Source: Deltaproteobacteria bacterium
Lineage (GTDB): Bacteria; Desulfobacterota_B; Binatia; UBA9968
DNA length: 43,299 nucleotides
Reading direction: 5' to 3'
NCBI GenBank assembly: GCA_005879255.1
Contig: VBKY01000101.1
Location: 1 to 43,299, forward strand
Position 1 is the first letter of the stretch. Each line of letters begins with the position of its first letter. This document shows, piece after piece, positions 1-6,814 of this stretch. A model generated the notes under the pieces. The model was not told where the DNA came from. It did no database searches and saw only the letters and a list, made by a program, of their open reading frames with translations. A program made the position numbers and the translations under genes.

Positions 1-81
1 TTAAGGATAGATGCTTGACTTCCCTAAACCCGAGTACTTACTGGCGGCGAGTCTGTGCCCCCAGCGGCGGCCCGCCGTCGC

Positions 82-1086
82 TTATGTCTTCGACGAAGCG
101 AACATGCGCGAAAAAACCTTTCTCGCATTGCCTTCTGTAATCTTGCGGCGCTCTTCGTCCGTAAGCCAATCGATGGACTGGAAGATCGGCACGAGGTCCT
201 CGAAGTTGCGCCCGGTTTTAGGATCGATGGCGTTGACCGCGCCGAACATTTCGGTGGCGAATAGCACGTTGTCGACGCCGACGCGCTTGATCAAAAGCTC
301 CATCGACTCCTTGTCGTAAATCGCCATATCCCAATAAACCCGGCGCGCCGCTTCTTCGAACGGCTCGAGCCCTTCTTTCACGTGCATGCCGCGCTGGCGG
401 TTCCATTGGAAGGGGATCGCGCCGCCGCCGTGCGGGATGATGATCTTCAATTTCGGAAAATCTTTGAATACGCGCGACTTCAAAATCTCCACGGCGGCGG
501 AATTATGGTGCGCAATGTAATAGGCGTTGGTCAGATGCATCGCCGGATTGAGCGAAGCACTGGCGTGCACCGTGCACGGCACGTCGAGCTTGACCAACTT
601 TTCCCACAGCGGATACCACCACTCGCTGCCCATCGACGGCGTCAACGGCTCGCGCCCCCCCGCCACGTCGGGATTGACGTTGCAGCCGACGAAGCCCAAG
701 TCGTTAACGCAACGATCGAGCTCGTCGGCCCATTCCGTCGGCGCGACGCCCGGCGACTGCGGCAGCTGGCAGACCGGAGAGATCTTGTCTGGAAAAAGCT
801 TGGCGACGCGCGCGATCAAATCGTTGCAGGCCTCGGTCCAGTAACGGCTTATGAGGGGCGAGCCGAAGTGATGCCCCATCGCGCCGGCCTGCGGCGAAAA
901 CAACAGCCGGTCGATGCCGGACTCCTGCATGCGTTTTAGCTGGCCCTGCATCGAGCGAGCGACGTCCTCGTCGCTGATAATGAGCTTAGCGCGCACCGGC
1001 TTGGCGAGGTTCGTGATTTGTTGCCCGCGGTAAGCCTGAAGTTGCGCCGGCGCCGTAGTGAAATGAGTATGAGCGTCGATGATCAT
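82..1086 (-). CDS. ligJ: LigJ-like amidohydrolase (probable 4-oxalomesaconate hydratase)
   Basis: A 334-residue protein of the amidohydrolase 2 superfamily (TIM barrel). It opens with a metal-binding HTH at residues 6-8, has VHAS near 174, PHGGG near 219 and, where most relatives have a TD-P motif, an ATEMFGAV segment near 279. That segment, together with PQSPG, GFVGCNVNPD and NPAMH, resembles LigJ, which hydrates 4-oxalomesaconate in the protocatechuate 4,5-cleavage pathway. The ATG at 1086 is chosen over an upstream in-frame start because AAGGAGG lies just before it. The gene is divergent from an HpcH/HpaI aldolase, which fits a shared aromatic ring-cleavage role. The family is clear; the exact substrate is inferred from remembered family motifs, and a generic decarboxylase of the ACMSD group is the main alternative. 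Confidence 0.78.
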   Translation of the reverse strand: MIIDAHTHFTTAPAQLQAYRGQQITNLAKPVRAKLIISDEDVARSMQGQLKRMQESGIDRLLFSPQAGAMGHHFGSPLISRYWTEACNDLIARVAKLFPDKISPVCQLPQSPGVAPTEWADELDRCVNDLGFVGCNVNPDVAGGREPLTPSMGSEWWYPLWEKLVKLDVPCTVHASASLNPAMHLTNAYYIAHHNSAAVEILKSRVFKDFPKLKIIIPHGGGAIPFQWNRQRGMHVKEGLEPFEEAARRVYWDMAIYDKESMELLIKRVGVDNVLFATEMFGAVNAIDPKTGRNFEDLVPIFQSIDWLTDEERRKITEGNARKVFSRMFASSKT

Positions 1087-1111
1087 GAGCGTGCCTCCTT
1101 CTTGCGTCAAA

Positions 1112-1190
1112 TAACGTAAATTCAAAATCCGAATTTTGAAATTCGCAACAACGCCGAAATCCTAAACTTGAAATTTCAAAACCCCCAACC
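1112..1190. repeat. A/T-rich palindromic repeat (TTCGAAATCCG type)
   Basis: The gap between the divergent ligJ-like and aldolase genes holds overlapping inverted and direct copies of words such as AATTCAAAATCCGAATTTTGA and AAACTTGAAATTTC. The same vocabulary returns at 27171-27320. It looks like an intergenic repeat family, not a gene. The boundaries are approximate. Confidence 0.5.
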
Positions 1191-1287
1191 GCAGCGAAAC
1201 TTTTTGGGAAGTTTTATTTCCTTTTGTTATCTGAAATTGTGTCGAGCTTCAGGTTTCGTGCTTAGAATTTACTAATAAATTTGGCGA

Positions 1288-1316
1288 TTGTCAGTCCCAA
1301 AACTCTTTGTTATACC
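1288..1316 (+). promoter_or_regulatory. Candidate sigma-70 promoter of the aldolase gene
   Basis: TTGTCA (1288-1293) and TATACC (1311-1316) are separated by exactly 17 bases and end 36 bases before the start codon at 1353. The match is 5 of 6 and 4 of 6 to consensus. This is pattern evidence only. Confidence 0.45.
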
Positions 1317-1352
1317 AATCATCTACAAATCACCAACTAAAGAGGAACGGAC

Positions 1353-2216
1353 ATGCCAGACATACCCCGCCTTAACGGCGTAATCAAAGCCCTTGAACAA
1401 AACCAAACCGCTTTCGTCGCTTTCACGCCCGTCGACGTCGAAAGCGCCGTCGCCATGGCGAGCTCGAAGCTCGACGGCGTCGCCTATGAAATGGAGCACG
1501 CGCCGCTCGATTTTCCCGGGCTGCGTCAGGCACTCCAGTTCATGCTCGATCGCCGCCAGCTCGTCGATCGGGGCACATTGGCGCCGGCGGTGACGCCGAT
1601 GGTGCGCATTCCGCCCAACGGCATCGAGATGAATAGTTGGATTGCCAAGCAGGTGCTCGACATCGGCGTGTTTGGCATTATCTTTCCGCATATAAGCTCT
1701 GTCGAAGAAGCCTGGAACGCCGTCGGCGCCTGTCGCTATCCGCGCTTGTCCACCGCGCCGATTTATAATCCGCCGGGTATCCGCGGCGACGCTCCCGCGC
1801 GGGCGGCGCGCTACTGGGGCCTGACGCAGCAAGAATATTATCGCCGCGCCGACGTTTGGCCGCTCGCGCCGGACGGAGAAATTCTCGTCGTCATCCAATG
1901 CGAGGAGACACGCGCCATCGACAACTTGCCAAGAATTCTCAAGGAGGTGCCCGGTATCGGCGTCGTCTTGATTGGAGAAGGCGATTTGAGTCAGGAGCTC
2001 GGCCATCCGCGTGAATACGAGCACCCGGTGGTGGCCGACGCCATTAATAATATTCTCAAGATCTGCAAGGAGCACAACGTACCCTGCGGCCATCCTCACC
2101 CGGACGCGCATAACATCGAGCGTTTGGTGGCAAGTGGCTACCGATTTCTCATGCCCTCGTCGCCGCGCTCCTTTGGCGTCCTCGATCAGGGACGCAAGCT
2201 CGCCGGCAGGAGTTAG
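1353..2216 (+). CDS. HpcH/HpaI family aldolase
   Basis: A 287-residue class II metal-dependent aldolase of the HpcH/HpaI (citrate lyase beta) family, expected to cleave or form a 4-hydroxy-2-oxo acid. Visible family marks are the catalytic His in YEMEHAPLD, the substrate Arg in TPMVRIPP, the metal-binding Glu in IQCEETRAIDN and the metal-binding Asp in IGEGDLSQELG. AGAGGAA lies 8 bases before the ATG. There is a long insertion between the barrel strands (roughly residues 137-175, rich in Arg, Tyr and Pro) compared with short HpaI enzymes. It is divergent from the LigJ-like gene, so the pair may handle steps of an aromatic meta-cleavage route. The substrate cannot be read from the sequence. 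Confidence 0.82.
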   Translation: MPDIPRLNGVIKALEQNQTAFVAFTPVDVESAVAMASSKLDGVAYEMEHAPLDFPGLRQALQFMLDRRQLVDRGTLAPAVTPMVRIPPNGIEMNSWIAKQVLDIGVFGIIFPHISSVEEAWNAVGACRYPRLSTAPIYNPPGIRGDAPARAARYWGLTQQEYYRRADVWPLAPDGEILVVIQCEETRAIDNLPRILKEVPGIGVVLIGEGDLSQELGHPREYEHPVVADAINNILKICKEHNVPCGHPHPDAHNIERLVASGYRFLMPSSPRSFGVLDQGRKLAGRS

Positions 2217-2281
2217 AAATGAATTATCCCGCAGCAATCTGACGGAGTATTAGAGCAATCGAGAACCATCTATTTGCTATC

Positions 2282-2353
2282 ACCTCCGCATGTCGTAGCG
2301 GGGGTCTACCATCGGAATTTCGCCTGGATTCCCGCTAAATACATGCGGGAATG
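2282..2353 (+). repeat. Two-hairpin intergenic repeat, copy A
   Basis: This copy contains GGGGTCTACCATCGGAATTT followed by GGATTCCCGC, a short loop and GCGGGAATGAC. The second hairpin (CCCGC/GCGGG) is intact; the left hairpin is decayed compared with copy B at 25876-25953. It sits just after the aldolase gene and in the same orientation as the other two copies. Confidence 0.8.
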
Positions 2354-2359
2354 ACGGAC

Positions 2360-2640
2360 TGCTACTTCGCTAAGGAATTAAAGTTCTACGCAGTCGAAAA
2401 TCACAAACGTTTGCCACCTGGCCATGGACGCGTGCATGATCGTCGAAGCGATATTCGCCGAATTTACTGGCTCGAATCATCGGCTCGCCCAGCCGATCCT
2501 TTTTTAGTCTGTGTGAATCGCTGTTACCTGCCTGTAACATTCCGTCTTGTCATCAGCCTACACTAACGCATCGTTTCCCTACTGCACTGCACTTCGCCTC
2601 AAACGTTGTTCGACGAGTGATTCCCTCTTCGAGCAGTGAA
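2360..2640. other. Intergenic stretch without recognised gene
   Basis: Between repeat copy A and the stress-protein control region there are only short open frames with no recognisable protein motif and no convincing ribosome binding site. I see no tRNA or structured RNA here. Confidence 0.5.
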
Positions 2641-2659
2641 ATGTTCACTCTTTGAGCAC

Positions 2660-2680
2660 TGCCTGTTCGAGAAACAGGCA
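2660..2680 (+). promoter_or_regulatory. Perfect 8-bp inverted repeat, candidate activator site
   Basis: TGCCTGTT, a five-base spacer and AACAGGCA form a perfect inverted repeat about 60-80 bases upstream of the sigma-54 element at 2741. Looser inverted words (TCACT, TTGAGC and GCTCAAGTGA) flank it. The distance suits an enhancer-binding protein, but the binding protein is unknown. Confidence 0.4.
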
Positions 2681-2740
2681 ATTTCCCTGCGCTCAAGTGA
2701 GATATTTTGCAATTTGGCGCGGATTTCCAAAGTGAGTCCG

Positions 2741-2755
2741 TGGCATAACAATTGC
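2741..2755 (+). promoter_or_regulatory. Sigma-54 (RpoN) promoter of the stress protein gene
   Basis: TGGCATAACAATTGC carries the TGGC and TTGC blocks with the GG and GC doublets exactly 10 bases apart, the diagnostic -24/-12 geometry. It lies 123 bases before the start codon at 2878. Such a promoter would need an enhancer-binding activator; a candidate site lies at 2660-2680. Confidence 0.65.
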
Positions 2756-2877
2756 GCACTTTTTAAAACAAAGCGAAACAGCATCACACGGATTTAGCCG
2801 AGTGTCGCTCGCCAGAGGCATGAATATTCTTTATACGATTGCGAAGATCTACAGCAATAAGTGGAATCGGACGAATT

Positions 2878-3426
2878 ATGCATGATGTAAAAAAGTTGTT
2901 AGTCCCCATCGATTTTTCCCAGGAGTCGGAGAAAGCGCTGATGTACGCTTCATCCTTGGCAAAACAGTTAAATGCCGAGCTTATCGCCTTGCATGTAGTC
3001 GAGGATATCACGGAAGAAGAGAGTCTTCTTTCATTTGTATTTCCTCCCGAAGGTTGGCCATTTTTTGACGTGCAACCGCGACTCCGTCCGCTGGATGTTC
3101 TGCTCCGAGAACGGGCCCTCGACCTTTGGAATTTCATCGATCGAACGATTCGCGACAGAAGCCCAATAAGAGTTAAGAGACTTGTAAGGTTGGGATCTCT
3201 GCGCGAGGAGATCGCCTCCGTCGCGCGGGAAGAACACATCGATCTCATCGTCTTCGAACTGCGCAAGCGGTTTCTTTTCCGCAGTATGGCAACTCGAAAG
3301 CTGCTCAAGATGATCAACAAGCTTCCGTATCCCGTTCTGCTGGCGCCCCCTATCGAGGAGGACACTCCCACACGAGGAAAACGGCTGCGCATCTTTAACC
3401 GTATTCCGGCCGAGAATCCCGCATAG
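2878..3426 (+). CDS. Universal stress protein (UspA family)
   Basis: A 182-residue single-domain UspA-fold protein. The N-terminal beta-alpha unit reads KKLLVPIDFSQESEKALMYA, and the C-terminal part VRLGSLREEIASVAREEHIDLIVF leads to a final strand PYPVLLAPP. The glycine-rich ATP-binding loop usual in ATP-binding members (G-2x-G-9x-G-S/T) is replaced by a basic stretch (ELRKRFLFRSMATRKLL), so ATP binding is doubtful. There is also an insertion of about 20 residues around WPFFDVQPRL. The ATG at 2878 directly precedes the conserved first strand and is preferred to an in-frame TTG at 2839. Transcription from the sigma-54 element upstream is likely, implying control by a stress or nutrient activator. 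Confidence 0.85.
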   Translation: MHDVKKLLVPIDFSQESEKALMYASSLAKQLNAELIALHVVEDITEEESLLSFVFPPEGWPFFDVQPRLRPLDVLLRERALDLWNFIDRTIRDRSPIRVKRLVRLGSLREEIASVAREEHIDLIVFELRKRFLFRSMATRKLLKMINKLPYPVLLAPPIEEDTPTRGKRLRIFNRIPAENPA

Positions 3427-3629
3427 AAGCAGTGAGCTCCTCCGTGATCGTACTCCCTGCGAGTGAACGAGGATCACCGAGACACGTGAGCCACGAAATG
3501 CTGCCGCCGATCAGTTTATGCTAGCCGCGCATCCCCGCGGACGGTAATCGTCCAGATCACGTTAAGGATCTTGAGCCGATTGCCTCGCCCCAAATTGCAC
3601 CGTTCCGGCGAAGATGGTAATTCAGCAGC

Positions 3630-5240
3630 ATGTCCAAATTCACTGAGTTCTGCGCTGACCACTTCAAGAAATATTTCGAGCTTCACCCCACCGATGCCAT
3701 TTACTACGGGGTCGAAGGTTTTGATCACCTTCTGAACGATTATTCAGACGACACTTACAACGCTGAAAAAGCCTTTGTCGAAGAATCGCTAGCCACCCTG
3801 CGGCAAATCTCGACGGAGGGCCTAGATCAAGACGAAGCCATCGATTGCGCCTTGCTCGAAGGCAAGCTCACCATTCAAAATTACGAGCACGCCAAAGAAG
3901 ACTACCGCCTCAAGTGGCCGGACACCTATTCACCGATCGATGCGATTTACATCCTCACGGTTCGATCGACCAACGACTTGGCTGGCAATCTGTTGAGCCG
4001 TTTGAATCGAACACCGGCGCTGATTCGCCAAGGTATTGCCAATCTCGGTCGCGGCGAAGCGAACCCACCGCGGCTCTGGACCGAAATGGCCATCGAAGGC
4101 GCAAAAGGCGGAGTGAGCTTTTTAGAAAATCTCGCGATGCATCCAAAGATCAAAGAATCAGTGAAGAACGTGGCCGGATTGCACGCCGCGGTGGAAACAG
4201 CAAAAAGTGCCGTGAGCGATTTTGCCATCTTTCTCGAACGTGATCTGCTGCCGCGCAGCCGCGGAGTCTACGCCGTTGGCGAAGCGCACTATAATCTGTT
4301 GCTTAAGAGGAAACATTTTCTAGATCACGATGCTCAGACTCTGCTATCACTGGGAGAAGATTTGTTCGCGAAAACGAAGAAGGAACTCGGCGACCTCGCC
4401 AACGAACTTGCGCCGGGGAAAGATATCGAAGGCGTCACCCGTTCGATTCAAGACAAGCACCCGGCCATCGACGACGTTCTTCCGGCCTATGAAAAGGCGA
4501 TGGAAGCCGCGCGTGATTTCGTCAAGGACAGGAAACTAGTTTCCTTTCCTCCCAAACAAGAGCTGCACGTCGTGCACACGCCGGAATTTCGCCGCCACGA
4601 GATTCCGTTCGCGGCTTATTTATCGCCGTCGCCCAAAGATCCCGATCAAGTCGGCTACTATTACGTGACGCCTGTCACCGAAAATGATTTACTCCGCGAG
4701 CACAATTGGGTGGGCCTGGAAAACACTTCCGTTCACGAAAGTTATCCGGGGCATCATCTTCAATTCTCGATTGCCAATTGCACGCCGGCTGCTTCCACGC
4801 TGCCGCGTCTGATGAACGAGTCGTCGGTTTTCTACGAAGGCTGGGCGCTTTACTGTGAGCAGCTCATGCAGGAGCAGGGTTTTCTGAAAAGCAAGGAACA
4901 CCGTTTTGTGATGCTCAAAGATCGTCTCTGGCGCGCGCTGCGAATCATCATCGATGTTAAGACTCAAACCGGAAAAATGAGCTATGACGAAGCTGCCGAC
5001 TTGATGGTGCGAGAGCTCCACTTCCCGCGCGCCCAAGCTTGTGGCGATCTCAATTGGTATAGCCAGTCGCCCTCAGTCCCGATGGGCTACGCTCTTGGCT
5101 GGTCAATTATCAATCGCCTGCGCCAACAGGAGCAGAAAAGGCTCGCAAGCAAATTCGTGCTCCGGGAATTTCACGACAAACTTCTTAGCTGCGGCAGTAT
5201 CTCCCTGCCGCTTGTAGAAAAGAGACATTTTACAGAATGA
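3630..5240 (+). CDS. DUF885 family protein (putative zinc metallopeptidase-like)
   Basis: A 536-residue protein matching the DUF885 family along its length, from the N-terminal LHPTDAIYYG segment to the C-terminal PMGYALGWSII. The core signature, near residues 370-420, is HESYPGHHLQ followed by NESSVFYEGWALYCEQLM. Its His and Glu residues resemble the metal site of gluzincin peptidases, so a peptidase role is plausible, but I know of no firmly assigned reaction. No signal peptide is visible, so this copy is predicted cytoplasmic, unlike many secreted relatives. Its ribosome binding site is weak. The gene is followed by a repeat-filled gap and nfo on the same strand. Confidence 0.82.
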   Translation: MSKFTEFCADHFKKYFELHPTDAIYYGVEGFDHLLNDYSDDTYNAEKAFVEESLATLRQISTEGLDQDEAIDCALLEGKLTIQNYEHAKEDYRLKWPDTYSPIDAIYILTVRSTNDLAGNLLSRLNRTPALIRQGIANLGRGEANPPRLWTEMAIEGAKGGVSFLENLAMHPKIKESVKNVAGLHAAVETAKSAVSDFAIFLERDLLPRSRGVYAVGEAHYNLLLKRKHFLDHDAQTLLSLGEDLFAKTKKELGDLANELAPGKDIEGVTRSIQDKHPAIDDVLPAYEKAMEAARDFVKDRKLVSFPPKQELHVVHTPEFRRHEIPFAAYLSPSPKDPDQVGYYYVTPVTENDLLREHNWVGLENTSVHESYPGHHLQFSIANCTPAASTLPRLMNESSVFYEGWALYCEQLMQEQGFLKSKEHRFVMLKDRLWRALRIIIDVKTQTGKMSYDEAADLMVRELHFPRAQACGDLNWYSQSPSVPMGYALGWSIINRLRQQEQKRLASKFVLREFHDKLLSCGSISLPLVEKRHFTE

Positions 5241-5245
5241 CCGAA

Positions 5246-5324
5246 AACGACTGGAACGTTTTGAACGATTGGAACAGCTTGAACGATTCGACCCGTTCCA
5301 GTAGTTCCACTCGTTCCAGTCGTT
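5246..5324. repeat. GGAAC/GTTCC inverted repeat with perfect 13-bp arms
   Basis: AACGACTGGAACG (5246-5258) and its exact reverse complement CGTTCCAGTCGTT (5312-5324) bracket further GGAAC, TTGAAC and GTTCC words, so the block folds as a long hairpin. It lies 5 bases past the DUF885 stop codon and could act as an mRNA 3-prime structure. No T-run follows. Confidence 0.7.
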
Positions 5325-5345
5325 GGATAGCCGACTCCCTCGTTT

Positions 5346-5381
5346 TTGAACCTTGAACTTTTGAACGTTGAACCCTTGAAC
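5346..5381 (+). repeat. Five TTGAAC copies at 7/8-base spacing before nfo
   Basis: TTGAAC begins at 5346, 5353, 5361, 5368 and 5376, alternating steps of 7 and 8 bases. The last copy ends 2 bases before the nfo ATG at 5384. There is no Shine-Dalgarno sequence between the array and the start codon, so the array occupies the translation initiation region. Confidence 0.75.
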
Positions 5382-5383
5382 GC

Positions 5384-6280
5384 ATGAGTCCACCGTCAAA
5401 GAAGCTCAAATCGCCCGCACACAAGGGCCCTCTGCTTGGCGCCCACATGTCCATCGCCGGCGGCGTCGGCAATGCGCTGCTCCACGGCAAAAAGGTCGCG
5501 TGTGACGCCATTCAAATCTTCACTAAATCATCGCGCCAGTGGGCGGGGAAACCGTACACGAAGGAGGAAATCGAACAGTTTCGCGTTAATCGGCAGGACA
5601 CCGGCATCACAACTATCATTGCCCACGACTCTTATTTGCTTAATCTAGGATCACCGGATGCGGGATTAAGAAAGCAGTCCATTGCCGCATTTATCGACGA
5701 GTTGGAACGCTGCGAGCTTCTCGGAGTCGCCAATCTCGTCGCCCACCCGGGCGCCCACGTCGGCGCCGGCGAAACGGAAGGCATCAAAACCATCGCCAAG
5801 TCGCTGGACGAAGCGCACAAAGCTTGTCCGGGCTACACAACCAAGATCACTTTGGAAATCACTGCAGGTCAAGGTTCCACGATTGGATATCGTTTTGACC
5901 AAATCGGCAACATCATGGACGCGACCAAAGAAAGCGAACGCCTGCGCGTCTGTTTCGACACCGAGCATGCTTTCGCTGCCGGCTACGACATCCGCACCAG
6001 GGAAGGTTACGAGCGAACGTTTGTGGAATTCGATGAGGCGATCGGCATCGACCGTCTCGCCGCCTTTCATCTCAACGACTCGAAAAAGGAATTTAATTCC
6101 CGCGTCGACCGCCACGAGCATATCGGTAAAGGACAAATCGGCGTCGAAGCTTTTCGTCTCCTCTTGAACGACAAGCGCTTTTGGGGTCTACCGATGTGTT
6201 TGGAAACGCCCAAGGGACCCGACCTAAAAGAAGACCGTGAAAATCTCGAGCTGCTGCGCAGCCTTTTTAGGGAAGACTGA
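5384..6280 (+). CDS. nfo: Endonuclease IV (AP endonuclease)
   Basis: A 298-residue apurinic/apyrimidinic endonuclease of the Nfo family, which cuts abasic sites in base-excision repair using three metal ions. Ordered family motifs include GAHMSIAGG near residue 20, NLVAHPGAHVGAGE, the Glu in ITLEITAGQGSTIG, CFDTEHAFAAGYDI, FHLNDSKKEFNSRVDRHEHI and the C-terminal CLETPKGPD. The length is close to E. coli Nfo (285), with a basic 18-residue N-terminal extension. The start codon lies directly after the TTGAAC array and lacks a clear ribosome binding site. A diverged fragment of a second nfo occurs at 9361-9438, beyond the mobile element. Confidence 0.95.
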   Translation: MSPPSKKLKSPAHKGPLLGAHMSIAGGVGNALLHGKKVACDAIQIFTKSSRQWAGKPYTKEEIEQFRVNRQDTGITTIIAHDSYLLNLGSPDAGLRKQSIAAFIDELERCELLGVANLVAHPGAHVGAGETEGIKTIAKSLDEAHKACPGYTTKITLEITAGQGSTIGYRFDQIGNIMDATKESERLRVCFDTEHAFAAGYDIRTREGYERTFVEFDEAIGIDRLAAFHLNDSKKEFNSRVDRHEHIGKGQIGVEAFRLLLNDKRFWGLPMCLETPKGPDLKEDRENLELLRSLFRED

Positions 6281-6346
6281 GCGCGCTCACCTTCGAGTCC
6301 ACATCGAAGTGCTCGACTTTAGCTGCTTTAGCGGCGAGATTTCGTA

Positions 6347-6814
6347 CTACAGCGCATTTAGGGAATATCCAATCGTTTCGCGAGATGGTCGCTGCTTTTG
6401 GTTCTCAAGCGTATATGATTGTGCATTTCGCCGTCTATGACCTCGCTGGCTCTTGACATAGGCGTTCACGTCTTTGTAACCCGAGCACAAAAATTCCCAA
6501 AAATTAATTCCGCGATAACGGCACGTCTCACAAACGCTGAGCAAAACAAGATAATCTTGAATTCCAGCCTCGTTACTCCTACCTCCAAACACGCGTCGAA
6601 GCGTGGCAAAGGCTTTAATGCCATGCTCCGCGGCGTTGTTATTCCACGGGACATCATCATAATCCAAAAACGTAAAAAGCTTCTCTCGATTTTTTTCAAA
6701 TCGCTTCTTATAGCTGGCGCCGACTTCCGTCTCAAAATTGGTCCTTGTCAGCCAACGGTAAAATCTGCCAACCGACCGTTTGTGTTTTTTCATGAAACGA
6801 CACCTGAGTCCGTA
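6347..6814 (-). pseudogene. Frameshifted C-terminal segment of the nuclease-transposase
   Basis: This is the continuation of the upstream fusion gene in another frame. From 6814 the frame reads YGLRCRF followed by MKKHKRSVGRFYRWL, the expected continuation of the IVETVD that ends the intact part of the upstream frame. It then carries PWNNNAAEHGIKAF, containing the final Glu of the DDE triad, and a YLVLLSVCETCRYRGINFWEFL tail typical of IS66-like proteins. An ATG at 6793 overlaps the upstream stop codon (ATGA), so this 148-residue part could be made separately by coupled re-initiation. However, an in-frame TAG just above TAC (6814) and the exact one-base offset point to a deletion. Confidence 0.8.

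Noticed and set aside
1323..2237. Long minus-strand open frame (304 codons) covering the aldolase gene
   Set aside because: It is antisense to a gene with clear family motifs and shows no recognisable protein pattern; it is a by-product of codon bias in GC-rich DNA.
5346..5381. TTGAAC array as a CRISPR array
   Set aside because: The repeat unit is 6 bases with 1-2 base gaps; there are no spacers and no cas operon. The Cas4-like domain belongs to the transposase fusion.
6780..6795. A-AAA-AAC slippery-like run as a programmed frameshift site in the transposase
   Set aside because: The six-A run lies after the upstream stop codon, so slippage there could not bypass it; the frame change needed lies earlier, at about 6815, where no slippery sequence is seen.
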